This document shows, piece after piece, positions 1 through 10,431 of a DNA stretch of 64,000 nucleotides. The position numbers and the translations under genes are program-made. Under the pieces are notes generated by a model, which saw nothing but the letters and a program-made list of their open reading frames with translations, was not told the origin of the DNA and ran no database searches. The stretch's first letter is position 1. The number at the start of each line of letters is the position of its first letter. Source of the stretch: Arthrinium phaeospermum (lineage: Eukaryota > Ascomycota > Sordariomycetes > Amphisphaeriales > Apiosporaceae); contig QYRS01000004.1 in assembly GCA_006503535.1 (NCBI GenBank), positions 2,666,001 to 2,730,000 on the forward strand. The letters run 5' to 3'.

Positions 1-1
1 C

Positions 2-412
2 TGGGTCGCTTGGGGCACGCAGAACCGCGAGACGCCGCTCCGGAAGTGCGAGGGGGCCCACTGGGAATTCAAGGCGCTCGACGGGCTGGCGAACCCGTAC
101 GTGGCCGTCGCGGCGCTCCTGGCGGCCGGCTGCGAGGGCATCGCGCGCAAGACGTCCCTGCAGACGTGGAAGGACTGCGAGCCGGACCCGGCGAGCCTCG
201 AGCCCGATCAGCGCGCCGCGCTCGGCATCACGCGGGAGCTGCCCAAGGACCTGAACCAGGCGCTGGAGTTCCTCGCGGCGGACTCGACGCTCGAGGGGCT
301 GGTGGGGCGCGAGTTCGTGCAGAGCTATGTCGGTGTCAAGAGAGCGGAACTGGCGTTCCTGATGCCGATGGCGGATGACGAGCGCCGGCAATGGCTCGTG
401 GAGAGATACTAG
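2..412 (+). CDS. Glutamine synthetase-like catalytic domain, C-terminal part (FluG type)
   Basis: The window opens inside this gene; about 136 C-terminal residues are visible in the frame beginning at base 2 and ending with TAG at 410-412. The opening segment (WVAWGTQNRETPLRKCEG, then HWEFKALDGLANPYVAVAALL) matches the end of the glutamine synthetase catalytic barrel, where the arginine-containing loop binds ATP and glutamate and the NPY helix follows. The degenerate loop, and the arrangement seen in fungi, fit the FluG/nodulin-GS group (amidohydrolase domain plus GS domain) better than primary nitrogen-assimilating GS. That is family knowledge; the N-terminal domain lies outside the window. 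No intron is visible in this part. The function cannot be fixed: FluG proteins act in conidiation signalling, but many paralogues are uncharacterised. Confidence 0.75.
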   Translation, partial: WVAWGTQNRETPLRKCEGAHWEFKALDGLANPYVAVAALLAAGCEGIARKTSLQTWKDCEPDPASLEPDQRAALGITRELPKDLNQALEFLAADSTLEGLVGREFVQSYVGVKRAELAFLMPMADDERRQWLVERY

Positions 413-825
413 ACTACTACTAGGCCCATCGGCGACCATGGGGTGTAGGTGGGGGCTATCGGGTAACGAAGTGGATGACGGCGACGGTTTGCGCTACTTT
501 AGTCTAGATTTTCAGCTACATCTCAGGTGTGCGTGGGGACTTGACCGGGCCCGTCTCCATTGGCCCCGAGCTGTATCTTCAACATCTCCAGGTGTGGGTG
601 CCAAGCACAGCTGTTCGGTCAGCTGATACTAAAATAGTCGAAATAGAGATGGTTCAATATGCAGAAACATGTGGACAATTCAAAGAGTAGTATCATTACA
701 GGTTATTAGCATGGCCAAGGAGTGTGTATACGCCGTCTTCATTGGTCCCCTCCCGCCACGCCGTCTTCGTTGGTCTCATCATTCATTGGAGGATTATCAT
801 CTTCAGCTCTTATGCAATTTACCTC
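413..825. other. Convergent intergenic spacer
   Basis: About 410 bases between the stop of the GS-like gene and the stop of the secreted-protein gene on the opposite strand. It should hold the two 3' UTRs. I see no further gene. Confidence 0.6.
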
Positions 826-2752
826 TTAGTCCTCCTCAAACGCATCAACAGCACCCACAGCCGCACCCTGGTGGCGTCTCTTTCTCCTCTTCTGCGTGGG
901 CGTCGCCACGGCCGACCCGCCCAACCTGCTCCGACACGTGACGCTCGTCACCGTCTTCTTGATCTTGGGGGCCGAGAAGTCCCAGGTGCCCGGCGCGGTG
1001 GTGGACGCCGTCATGACCAGGTTCGAGACGGTGACGCCGTTTTGCACGTAGTCCAGCACCATGGCCACCTGGTTGGCGTTGGTGTTGCTCGAGGTGCACT
1101 TCACGGTCAGGGTGCCCCCGCCGGTGCTGGTCCAGTCCGCCTGTCTGACTGCTACTGTGTCCTTGGGTGGCGGTGGTGCTGTCGTGGTCGTGGCGGCAGG
1201 GGGAGATGTTGTCGTTGTGGTGGGAGGAGACTTGGGACACGACGCCACGTCGAAGACTTTGACGTTGCTCTGCGGGAAGGGGTCCAAGGGGCCCCAGATG
1301 TTGCCGTCGGCGTCGCGGCCCAGCCCGTTGGTCAGGTGCCCGAAGCCCGAGAAGTCGTGGGCGACGGGGGCGTTGCCGGGGTTCGTCAGCTCGGGCTGGA
1401 TCCACTCGGTCACGGGCTGGATGTACTGGCCCGCCGTGATGTTGTTCTTGGTCAGCTTGGTGGGCGAGCTGGTCACGATGCGGTACTCGCGCGTGTAGCG
1501 GTCGCCCGAGCTGGCGCGCAGCCGCTGGTCGAACTTGTTGCGGGGCTGCGTCGCGTCCACGGCGGCCGTCAGCACGTTGCGGTAGGTCGGCTCGCCGGTG
1601 CACACGTCGATGTCGATGGCGGCGATGCTGACGGGCGAGCCCGCGGCGTCCGAGGTGTAGCCTACGAACTTGGTCTGGCCGGTTTCGGCGTTGGGGTCTG
1701 TGGTGAAGACGCCGATGAGGGCATCTTCCATGCGAATACTAGACACAAGTCGTTGTCAGCGGTGGCTCTAGCTGATAGTCGGACATATGCGGCGGCTTGG
1801 CTTACTAAGTCGGCGAACCACCAGTTGTGATCTGGATATTGGATGCGACAATGCTGTAGCATACGATGTGACCAGCTGAGTTGCGGTATCCGCTATACTC
1901 GATCCAGTCGCCGACGACGAAGGGCGCCATGACCAATGGATCTGGTGCACGACTATTGGCCAAGTCAGTCAGTATGCCCACGGTAAGCAGAAGTTAAATG
2001 TGAAGTTGTCTTACAGCGTTCCCTGTCTGCTATTGGTTCCCGTAATCAACGGCCGGTTGGAAGCGGGACATAGCGGGTCGTTGGCGCTGCGAGGCACACA
2101 CATCGGGAAGCCCGAAAACGACGAGATGCTGGGATTCTGGTCATCTGCCGTCATGAAGGGGGACTCGGTGTAGCCGCTCGAGTAGACGGCATTGGGGTCG
2201 TTGATGCGGATAGTGGGTCCGTTGGCGATCTTCATGGTTCCGTCGAAGTTCACCTGGCTGATGAACCCCGAACTGCCCTGGGTGAAGAGCGACGAAACGG
2301 AGACCTGCGCGGCGATGGGCCCGCCGCCGTTGACGATGTTCCCAACGACCTGGTGATATGTGTTAGTGAAAGTAGAGTTGAGCTTCTGTACGTCCCGTCT
2401 ACGAAGACCAGGGGTAATTTGTTCTTTGCTGCTAAATTGCCAAGTGCGGAAAGGGGATATGAGGTGGTGGACTGTGACTAACCGATACTTCGAAGCCGGG
2501 GAACTTCCCATCTTTCCATGCACTGACAAAGTCTTTCCAGGGGACCCAGGATGCTGGAAAGCCGACCTGTAGGTTCTTTGGGACTGTGACGGCGAAGCCG
2601 TTCACGCTGATAGAGCCGCCAGAGTTGAAGAGGGTGTCGTCGGCTGTAGTGGCGCTGTCAATGGTTCCGTCGAGGTCAAAGCCGACATCTTGGGCCAGAA
2701 CGCCGAGGACAAGAAGCAATAGAGCCCACCAGAGGGTGACGCCCGTACGCAT
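826..2752 (-). CDS. Secreted protein of unknown function with Thr/Pro linker
   Basis: Four exons on the minus strand: 2752-2483, 2349-2015, 1952-1806 and 1738-826. All junction phases agree and give 554 residues. The protein starts with a clear signal peptide (MRTGVTLWWALLLLVLGVLA, then QDVGF). A large extracellular domain follows, with the landmarks DDTLFNSGGSISVNGF, MAPFVVGDWIEYSGY and HDFSGFGHLTNGLGRDADG. Then come a Thr/Pro-rich linker (TTTTTSPPAATTTTAPPPP) and a C-terminal module of about 100 residues beginning ADWTSTGGGTLTVKC. The WIEYSGY region recalls a secreted family widespread in Pezizomycotina, but I cannot name a function and claim no enzyme activity. The linker suggests O-glycosylation and two independently folded modules. 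The very end is unusually basic (KRRKRR). Exon 3 (147 nt) is short but is supported by GT/AG sites and phase on both sides. Confidence 0.75.
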
Positions 2753-4095
2753 GATGGCGGGAGGGGAACAAGCAACTACACTATGTGTTATTACAGGTGT
2801 TGGGCTGAGTGTGTGCGGCAGTCAACCTCCTCAATGTGCGAATCTTAGGAGTGGCACTTCATAGTACCGCCTTCTAAGACGGCATGAAGACTTATGTAGA
2901 AAACTCCGCATGGTGTTATTTCCGCCCTTCAGGTGAGGAGACGCCGCAATCTGCAGATCATCGCGGGCACCGAGCCTGGAACGTATGCTTGCGGAGCGCT
3001 AGGCCAGCATGATGAGGAGGAGGATCATGATGTGATGATGCCCTCCAGGTATCGTTCATCAGCTCCTCCAACGCCGGTTTTGGGTCGATTCAGGCCTGGA
3101 ACTTTCTTTTTCCTCTCTTCTTCAAGCTCGAGTCCTAGTCGCGTTCGTATTCGACGTCACGCGGTCCCTTGCATATTGCTGCGTTGTCCGCTCCCAGAGC
3201 AATAGCTTAGTCAATGTTTGCATTGTGGCTATCGATGCGTGGCGCACTTTAGTCGCCCATCGCCACGACTGAGAGCTGGAGGAGAGGACAGCGCCAGCAA
3301 AAGACCCCCCAGGCGCCAACGTAAGGAAGCCTATGGAAAATCTCGAAACGGGGCGTTAGCAGTAGCGAATGAGTTCAACCGCCTCCCGGGTCTCAGCCCC
3401 TAGACCCCGGTAGCTGAGGGTTTAGGCTAGCCTCCATCGACAGCCGCATTAGCAGGCGCCCAATGATCTTGGCACAGCTCCCCCAAACAAACCTTGTTTT
3501 GGGGCTGGACGTTATTTTAAAAAAGCTCCTTGAGGCTTTCGGCGACCCAGATCGTCGGAAGTAGGCCAAGCCGGGAGGGGGAGGCAAACTGTCTAATGGT
3601 CAGCCAGGCATCCGGGACCAATTCTTTCTTTCTTCAGCCCATCGAAACTATACGAACCGTCTAAGATTCAATCTTGGGGTCTAGTGTGCTTTCTTGCATA
3701 GGGGAGAAAGTGGACTGATTCTATACTAAGAAACATCCACAATGCTTATTCCATCTCGCTTATCTCGTCGAGTCGAGGCCGGAAGAGAACGCCAAGGACA
3801 ACGTGATTGGGCAGTAGAAGCAATAGTCCGCCTCGATCGTAGCTGAACAATACATCGTAGAGGGGAGCTGGCCGCGTCTTGGCTGGTCTCGACCAAAGGA
3901 ATCAATACATTGGAGGCCCTTCATGATGCCATCATGACCCAGACGGGACGGGATGTCGATGTCGCTGGCTGTGTATAAGTAGGAAGATGCCTGGACAAGT
4001 TTGTGAAGCAGAATCGAATTGAAGATCATCAGCCATCTTCCTCGCCTCCTGCCCCTCCTGTTCCCTCCTCCCCTGCCTGTGAAATTTCTTTTGAT
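2753..4095. promoter_or_regulatory. Divergent promoter region, with TATA element for the oxidase gene
   Basis: A 1.34 kb spacer between two genes transcribed away from each other. TATAAGTA at 3974-3981 lies about 115 bases before the oxidase ATG. It is followed by a pyrimidine-rich tract (about 4030-4080) of the kind often seen just upstream of start codons of well-expressed fungal genes. Nothing coding is convincing here. Confidence 0.45.
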
Positions 4096-6043
4096 ATGGC
4101 ATTCTCAACCCTCGTCCGTTTGACGGCTGCACTCTCGGTGCTTGGCACGACGTTGGCCAAGGACTGGGAAAGTCCAGAGTATAAGTGGTTATACCAATTT
4201 CCCCTGCCTATACCACAGACCAAGGCTCTCAGCAGGTAAGAGACGCTTCCTTATTCTTTTCCTTGGACGGATGATCATCCTAGGTATAAAGCCAAGGTAA
4301 CTGACGGAATGACTTGCATGCACACAGAACTATCCCGCACCCGTCCACTGGAAAGGACATCAACTACTATGAGGTTGAGATCAAGGAGTTGAAGCAGCAG
4401 GTCTACCCAGATAGAGGGCCAGCAACCCTCGTCGGGTACGACGGATTGTCGCCTGGCCCAACGTTCCAGATGCAACGGGGCACCGAGGCCGTTGTCCGGT
4501 TCATCAACAAATCCAAGAACCCAAACTCGGTGCATCTCCACGGCTCTTACTCTGTATGTATATCGCGCCCCTCTCCACAACTAGAGACTCGACTAACATA
4601 TGGGGTGTGACTCGATAGCGTGCGCCATTCGACGGCTGGGCCGAGGACGTGACTAAGCCTGGGGAGTACAAGGACTACTACTACCCCAACGGCCAAAACG
4701 CCCGCACGCTGTGGTACCACGACCACGCGATCGATATCACCGCCGTCAACGCCTACTACGGCCAAGCGGGCGTGTATGTGTTGCACGACGCCGAGGAGGC
4801 GGCGCTGAACCTGCCGAGCGGGCAGTACGACGTGCCGCTGGTGCTCTCTTCCAAGCAGTACAACAGCGACGGATCGCTCTACAGCCCAGCGAGCGAGACG
4901 ACGTCGCTCTACGGTGACGTGATCCACGTCAACGGCCAGCCATGGCCGTATTTCAAGGTCGAGCCGCGCAAATACCGCTTCCGTTTCCTCGACGCGTCCA
5001 TCTCGCGCACGTTCCAGCTCTACTTTGAGAGCGACAAGAAGCTGGGCGAAAGACAGGAGTTCAACGTCATCGCCTCGGACGCGGGCCTGCTCAGCGCGCC
5101 CCAGAAGGTCACGGACCTGTACATCTCCATGGCCGAGCGCTACGAGGTAGTCGTGGACTTCTCCAAGTTCAAGGGCGAAAATGTGACGCTGCGCAACAGC
5201 CGCAAGATCGGCGCCGACATCGATTACCTGCACACGGACAAGGTCATGAAGTTTGTCGTCGGCAAGGACAGCGTGGAAGACAAATCGGACCTGCCCAGCG
5301 CGCTACGCACCATCCCCTATCCCAAGGACCGCACCACCATCGACCACGAGTTCTTGTTCGAGCGAAAGAATGGCGGCTGGCGCATCAACGGTGTCAGCTT
5401 TGCCGACACCGCTAACCGGGTCCTGGCGAAACCCCCTCGGGGCAAGGTCGAGACCTGGAAGCTGATCAACGGCGGTGGCGGCTGGAGTCACCCGATCCAC
5501 ATCCACCTGGTTGACTTCAAGGTGGTGAGCCGTAAGAACGGTCGCAACGCCGTAATGCCGTACGAGGCCGCGGGTCTGAAGGACGTGGTGTGGCTGGGAC
5601 CCAACGAGGAGGTAGTGGTCGAGGCCAACTACGCGCCGTGGGACGGCCTCTACATGTTCCACTGCCATAACCTCATTCACGAGGATCATGAGATGATGGC
5701 CGCGTTCAACGTCTCGTTCCTTGCCGACCTGGGCTACAACGAGACACACTACCTCGACCCCATGGACCCCGAGTACCGCTCGAAGACCATCAAGCCCGAG
5801 GCATTTACCGACGACGCCATCCAGAGTCGCATCCAGTTCATGGCATCGTTCCAGACCTACGCCAACAAGGACGAAACCGAAGCCGCGCTTGATGCGTACT
5901 GGGCTACCAAGGGTGGTCAAGCCATAGCAGCACCTACAGCCACAAAGGGTTCATCACCGACAAAGACCACAACGACTGTTGCCGCAACAACCACTTCTGG
6001 TAAACGGGGAAGAGGAAGACGGAGCAGAATCGAGCTGGAATAG
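4096..6043 (+). CDS. Multicopper oxidase, bilirubin oxidase type
   Basis: Exons 4096-4235, 4328-4553 and 4619-6043 give 596 residues with a signal peptide (cleavage near LGTTLA). All copper motifs are present: HLH at residues 116-118 and WYHDH at 154-158 for the type 2/3 cluster, HPIHIH at 413-418, and the HCHNLIHEDHEMM stretch from residue 470, with the type 1 Cys471, His476 and an axial-position Met481. A Met axial ligand, the conserved SKQYNSDGSLYSPASE segment and the HCHNLIHEDHE signature place it with fungal bilirubin oxidases (Myrothecium type), not with laccases sensu stricto. The family oxidises bilirubin and phenolic compounds while reducing O2 to water. Length is close to the family norm plus a Thr-rich then Arg/Lys-rich tail. 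The native substrate cannot be told from sequence. It stands alone on its strand after a 1.3 kb divergent promoter. Confidence 0.9.
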
Positions 6044-6468
6044 GATCCTTGCCGGTAGTGATCCAGAGTGACAACTAATAAGCCGTACATAATCTGGGCG
6101 TATATGATTGATGACTTCTTGTTTTGTGGCGTTGGGGGTGCTTTTTCGGTTTCCTAGTGCTATATATTAGCTTCTATATATCTGATATATTGTTAATGTG
6201 TTATTCCTCTTCGTGTAACTATTTAGTCCTGACTGGCAGAGTGTGATTTGCAGACCGTGAACCCGGGAGTTTGGTTATTGGCCAGAACTTGGCGCTTCCA
6301 TGTCAAATCAAATATCGACTTGCTCTGCAATGTTCATTGAGTAATGAGGGGTTGGGGAGGAGTTGTCCTTAAGAAGTTGCATACCTAAGTATGTAATTTG
6401 TTGGGTTCTCAACTTGTTTCTCATCCTCCGCTTACTCCCCAAATCAGTACACTAGTTAGTTCATCGTC
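6044..6468. other. Intergenic spacer
   Basis: Spacer of 425 bases holding the 3' end of the oxidase transcript and the promoter of the methyltransferase. It is A+T-rich at 6150-6200 (tatatatta-type repeats). No gene seen. Confidence 0.5.
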
Positions 6469-7713
6469 ATGTCGTCGTAAGTGGTATACCTACTATAGAC
6501 CGTTAGTTCCATCTCCCTCGCTGATACCTGTGAGTCTGAAGTGGACTTAGCGTCTCAGATCCGGTCTCCGTAGAGTACCAGGGGCGTTCCTTCCAAGGGT
6601 ATAGAGAGGGGAGTAAGTTTGACCCTCATATATGCAATGATGTATGAGCTTACGAACGCCAGAGTACATTCTACCGAATGACGAAGTGGGTTATATCACC
6701 GTGACCTTCATATGCCAAGATACGCTAATAGAGGTCTCCAGGAAGAGCAAGTTCGGCTTGGTGAGTTAGGTCTGGCTCGGGATGCAACCGTAGAACGAGC
6801 AAACTAACCCGCAGACTTCCTCCACGCACTCTGGCTCTTGTTGATGAAGGGTGCTCTGTCGTGGACCCCACTATCTCGTGCGCCAGCCCGAGTGCTCGAT
6901 CTTGGAACAGGCACCGGCATCTGGGCCAACCAGTTTGCAGAGAAACACCCAGAGACCGAGGTCATCGGGATAGATCTGAGCCTGATCCAGCCACCCGCAG
7001 ACCGGATCCCACCGAACTGCAAGTTCTTCCGCAAAGATGCCGAGGAGCCATGGGACTTTGGCAGCGCCAGTGGTGTGCCCATGTTCGATCTCATCCACTT
7101 GCGAAACATGGCCACCAGTTTTGACGATCCCAAAGCCATCGTGGGGGAGGTCTTCCAGAACCTGGCTCCGGGAGGCTGGGTCGAGTACCAGGAATGGGCT
7201 CCGTCGGGCCTACTCGGGGCCGACGACAGTATGGACGAACGGCTGCGACATTCGGCCATGATGCGATTCCAGGAGATTGTTGCAGAGGGTGCAGCCCGGA
7301 TTGGGCGCGACATTAAACTTGTCCCCCGTCTTAAGGAGTGGCTCGCTGAAGCAGGATTCGTCGATGTCGTGGAGAGACGGATCTTGTGCCCCAACAACCC
7401 GTGGCCCTCGAGTCCGGAAGACAAGTTGATCGGAAGATATGCGCAGAGGAGTGCGCTTGATGGCATGGAGGCGGCATCGGTGAAGATCTGTCCTATCGTA
7501 GGAATGACGGCGGAGCAGACCAAAGAGCTGATGGGCGAGGCTCGCAAAGAAATGATGGATGAGACTTTGCGTGCTTATTACCCTATGTAAGTTCTTCTGA
7601 GCTCGTTATCTGCCGCGACGGTGTGCGGATTTGCCGACTGACTGGACTGTACTAGGTATGTGGTATATGGAAAAAAACCAGGTGATGCAATCCAGGAGAA
7701 GGCTAGCGGCTGA
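6469..7713 (+). CDS. LaeA-like SAM-dependent methyltransferase
   Basis: Six exons: 6469-6476, 6551-6612, 6663-6685, 6742-6760, 6815-7586 and 7656-7713, giving 313 residues. The first four are tiny (8, 62, 23 and 19 nt), but each junction keeps frame and together they spell the usual family lead-in (YREGKYILPNDEEEQVRLD, then HALWLLLMKG). The SAM-binding motif I is VLDLGTGTGIWA (residues 64-75), with an acidic residue at the end of strand 2 (Asp91 in GIDLS) and the post-motif EYQEWAP. The last exon ends with YVVYGKKPGDA, matching the VVWAQKP-like end of relatives. Such proteins are annotated as small-molecule methyltransferases or LaeA-like regulators; most have no known substrate, and no biosynthetic partner gene is adjacent. 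The extreme N-terminal exon (8 nt) is the least certain part. Confidence 0.75.
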
Positions 7714-8277
7714 GAAGGAATGCTACCACCACGGTCTGATAATCTGGTGTGCTGAGATTTTTAGATATTCCTGATATGCGTAAAATTGATTAAATATGTG
7801 TTTGTCCTTGTCGATGGTCATCTCAGTCCATCTCACGTAGTGAGTATTTGCTATGGTCCATAATGATACTGCCATTCTGATACAGACATATTGCGATGTC
7901 CTATGCGTATAGAGGTATTGTGATGCTAGGCTCGTGTTCTATACAATCTGAGATTATGATAGTCAAATATGAAACCGAAGGTGTCCATTCACTAGAAGCA
8001 GTGAGTTGTTGATGTTATTTGCGAATATTAGAAGAGGAAACTATGACCCGTACTCGATGCAAGACACGGGGAGCTTGGGCCCGCTTAATTGCAGGTACGG
8101 AGCAGACCCCAGATCTATGCCCCGTCGGCGACGCTAAAATCCAATTGACGGGCAAGCTTGGTAGGAGAAAACATGGGATGCAAAAGTCCAGCTCCGACAA
8201 CCCAGCTTCGACACTTTCGCAGCTGCATATAACCCCGGATACCCGACCAGAGACGCCAGAAGGACCAGGCGACAAAC
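7714..8277. other. Intergenic spacer, promoter of ATP12
   Basis: About 560 bases, mostly A+T-rich with no open coding pattern. It must contain the ATP12 promoter. No clear TATA or repeat. Confidence 0.5.
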
Positions 8278-9453
8278 ATGAGGCCGTCGGCAAATACCGC
8301 GCTGCGAATGGCGTCTGGACGGACGTTGTTCCCGACAACCCCACTACCGCCAGCGCCGACCAAGACCACGACGACGTTCCTTTCCCTGCGGCAAATCCAC
8401 CACACGCCCGCCGCGCCGGCGACCGTCTCCCCCATCCACGGCAGCGGCCCCCCGCCCGAACCCCCGAACCCTCTCGCCGACAGCACGGCCCAGCGCTTCG
8501 CGCGCCGCAAGCGGCAGATCGAGCTCCTGCGCCAGGCCTCAGACATCCGCAAGCAGCAGGAGTCGTCGAAAAAGAGCAAGCAGCCGGGCCAGGCGGACCG
8601 GCCGAAGCCGCGGCGCTTCTGGAAGGACGTCAACGTGAAGGAGGTCGACGGCGCCCTCGAGGTGCACCTCGACACCCGGGCGCTGCGCCACCCCACCACC
8701 AAGGCCGTCATCCGGCTGCCGCTCAGCAAGCCGATGCTGGCCGGCGCCCTGGCCCTCGAGTGGGACCTGCTGACGTCGGTGCAGCAGGCGACGCGGCAGC
8801 ACCTGATCCCGCTGACCAGCCTGGTGTGCCGGGCCCTCGACATCGCCGAGGACGACGAGGCTTCCCACACGGGCGCTGCCGATAGCCTGCGCGCGGGCAT
8901 CGCCAAGACCGTCATGCGGTACCTCGACACCGACACGCTGCTCTGCTTCGCGCCGCCGCCCGCGAGCTACGACGTCATCCCGGGCAAGGAGTCGCTGCGC
9001 GAGTCGCAGCAGCGCGTCTACCAGGAGATCGTGGGGTACCTGACGAGCCGGGTCTGGCCGGGCGTGGAGATCGAGCCCGTGCTCGACGGCGACTCCCTCT
9101 TCCCCAAGAGCCACAGCGAGGCCACCCGGGCCATCGTCGAGGGCTGGATCACGGGCCTCAGCGCGTGGGAGCTCGCCGGCCTGGAGAGGGGCGTGCTGGC
9201 CGGCAAGGGTCTGCTGGGCGCCGTCAGGTTGGTCGTCGAGTGGAGTGAGGACCCCGCCGGCATGGGTTTTGGTGATGCGAGCAAGAAGTTTGGTGTCGAG
9301 GAGGCTGCCTTGGCGGCCAGCTTGGAGGTCGATTGGCAGATCGGCAACTGGGGCGAGGTGGAGGATACCCATGATGTCGAGAAGGAGGATCTGAGACGTC
9401 AACTCGGCAGTGTTATCCTGCTCGTTTCTGGCACCGGACATAAGTCAAGCTAA
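8278..9453 (+). CDS. ATP12: ATP12, mitochondrial F1-ATPase assembly chaperone
   Basis: A single exon of 391 residues. The N-terminus is Arg/Ser/Thr-rich without acidic residues (MRPSANTALRMASGRTLFPT), as expected for a mitochondrial presequence, followed by a Pro-rich stretch. The conserved ATP12 core starts at RRFWKDVNVKEVDGALEVHLDTR and continues through LPLSKPMLAGALALEWDLL, with MRYLDTDTLLCFA and VEIEPVLDG further on. Atp12 binds the F1 alpha subunit in the matrix and hands it to beta for hexamer assembly. The protein is longer than yeast Atp12 (about 325 residues), mainly from its N-terminal extension. The gene is very rich in G+C at third positions, which also opens long antisense frames; these are shadows. 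Confidence 0.92.
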   Translation: MRPSANTALRMASGRTLFPTTPLPPAPTKTTTTFLSLRQIHHTPAAPATVSPIHGSGPPPEPPNPLADSTAQRFARRKRQIELLRQASDIRKQQESSKKSKQPGQADRPKPRRFWKDVNVKEVDGALEVHLDTRALRHPTTKAVIRLPLSKPMLAGALALEWDLLTSVQQATRQHLIPLTSLVCRALDIAEDDEASHTGAADSLRAGIAKTVMRYLDTDTLLCFAPPPASYDVIPGKESLRESQQRVYQEIVGYLTSRVWPGVEIEPVLDGDSLFPKSHSEATRAIVEGWITGLSAWELAGLERGVLAGKGLLGAVRLVVEWSEDPAGMGFGDASKKFGVEEAALAASLEVDWQIGNWGEVEDTHDVEKEDLRRQLGSVILLVSGTGHKSS

Positions 9454-9768
9454 GCATCCCCAGCAATCTAATTGCCTGTGTGTATCACAGTGTATAACCA
9501 ACATATCGTATGTAACACAATGCACGCATGTACAAAAGAGCCAGTCATATCAATAGAAGACGCATAAGCATAGGGGATCCCGGTGGGAGTTCTTGAGATC
9601 AGTGGTCTAAAGCAAATGCTAGTGGCTGTCGTCTTGCTGCCTACGACTACCATGAGACAGTCGAGGCATTTTCCTCAAAAGAATACCAGCATGTCGTAGT
9701 CAGGTTCTCCAGACTACCTTGCTTTCCAGCCCCAACAACCATGGTTGCGAATTTCATGCCGGTCAGGT
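9454..9768. other. Convergent intergenic spacer
   Basis: About 315 bases between converging stop codons. Nothing else seen. Confidence 0.5.
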
Positions 9769-10431
9769 CTATTTGTTCGTGAAGATAGCCCAGTCGACCG
9801 TGGACTTCTCCCCTGACGGGTTCCAGCACTTGAACCTGCCCTCCCACTGCATCTGAGTCCGGTCGCCGTTCTTGGCCATGCTGTTGTAGACCTCGGTGGC
9901 GATGTCGTGGGTGCCAACCTTCGCACCCCACATGTTCTTGGTCTTTGTGCCAAAGACACAGGTCTTGTGGAACATCATGCGGCACCAGTCACCGTTGTCC
10001 GGATAATCCGAGACGGCATGTGCCTGGAAGTAGCCCTAAACAGACACAATGGCTTAGTTTCCACGCACCGACAGATGTATCTTGGGGTCAACCGTGCTTA
10101 CCTGGTTATCGGGAAGAGACTCGACGTCAGCGATCCACTTGCAGTCTTCCACATCGGGCGAGCTAAGCGTTGTCTTGTCCGTGTAGAATTGGCTGTCATC
10201 GCACTCGTCGTTCTCACTGCCAGGGTGCCAATCAAGTCGCTTCTCGTGGACGGAAGAGGAAGACTCGGCAGTGGCATTGGCCGTCGAGACAAAAGTGATG
10301 CCGGCAGGGAGCTCAATGGTCTTAACGGTGCCATCAAGCAGGGTGAGGTTGCGGTAGGCCACAGGTGCAGGAACGGGTCCTGCGAGGGCAGCAACTGCCA
10401 AGGAGAGGAACAACGTGATGAAGATCAACAT
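9769..10431 (-). CDS. Small secreted cysteine-containing protein, Hce2/Ecp2-like
   Basis: Two exons, 10431-10102 and 10035-9769, joined in phase 0 by a GTAAGC...TTTAG intron, give 198 residues. The signal peptide is clear (MLIFITLFLSLAVAALAGPV). The mature part has few cysteines in the order NECDDS, VEDCKWI, GDWCRMM, KTCVFG and RFKCWN. The spacing and the SSPDVEDC ... CVFGTKT pattern resemble the Hce2 domain (homologues of the Cladosporium fulvum effector Ecp2), which occurs in secreted fungal proteins of pathogens and saprotrophs. This is a family resemblance by eye, not a search result; it could be another small Cys-rich secreted family. It is divergent to a transporter gene, with an 870-base shared upstream region. 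Confidence 0.65.

Noticed and set aside
724..1830. Long + strand reading frame opposite the secreted-protein gene
   Set aside because: It mirrors exon 4 of the minus-strand gene, whose frame encodes a signal peptide, ordered domains and consistent splice phases.
4096..7713. Secondary-metabolite cluster around the oxidase and LaeA-like methyltransferase
   Set aside because: No synthase, transporter or regulator is adjacent; the next genes are ATP12 and unrelated functions.
8539..9441. 300-codon minus-strand frame opposite ATP12
   Set aside because: Arises from high third-position G+C of ATP12; its product is low-complexity and matches no family.
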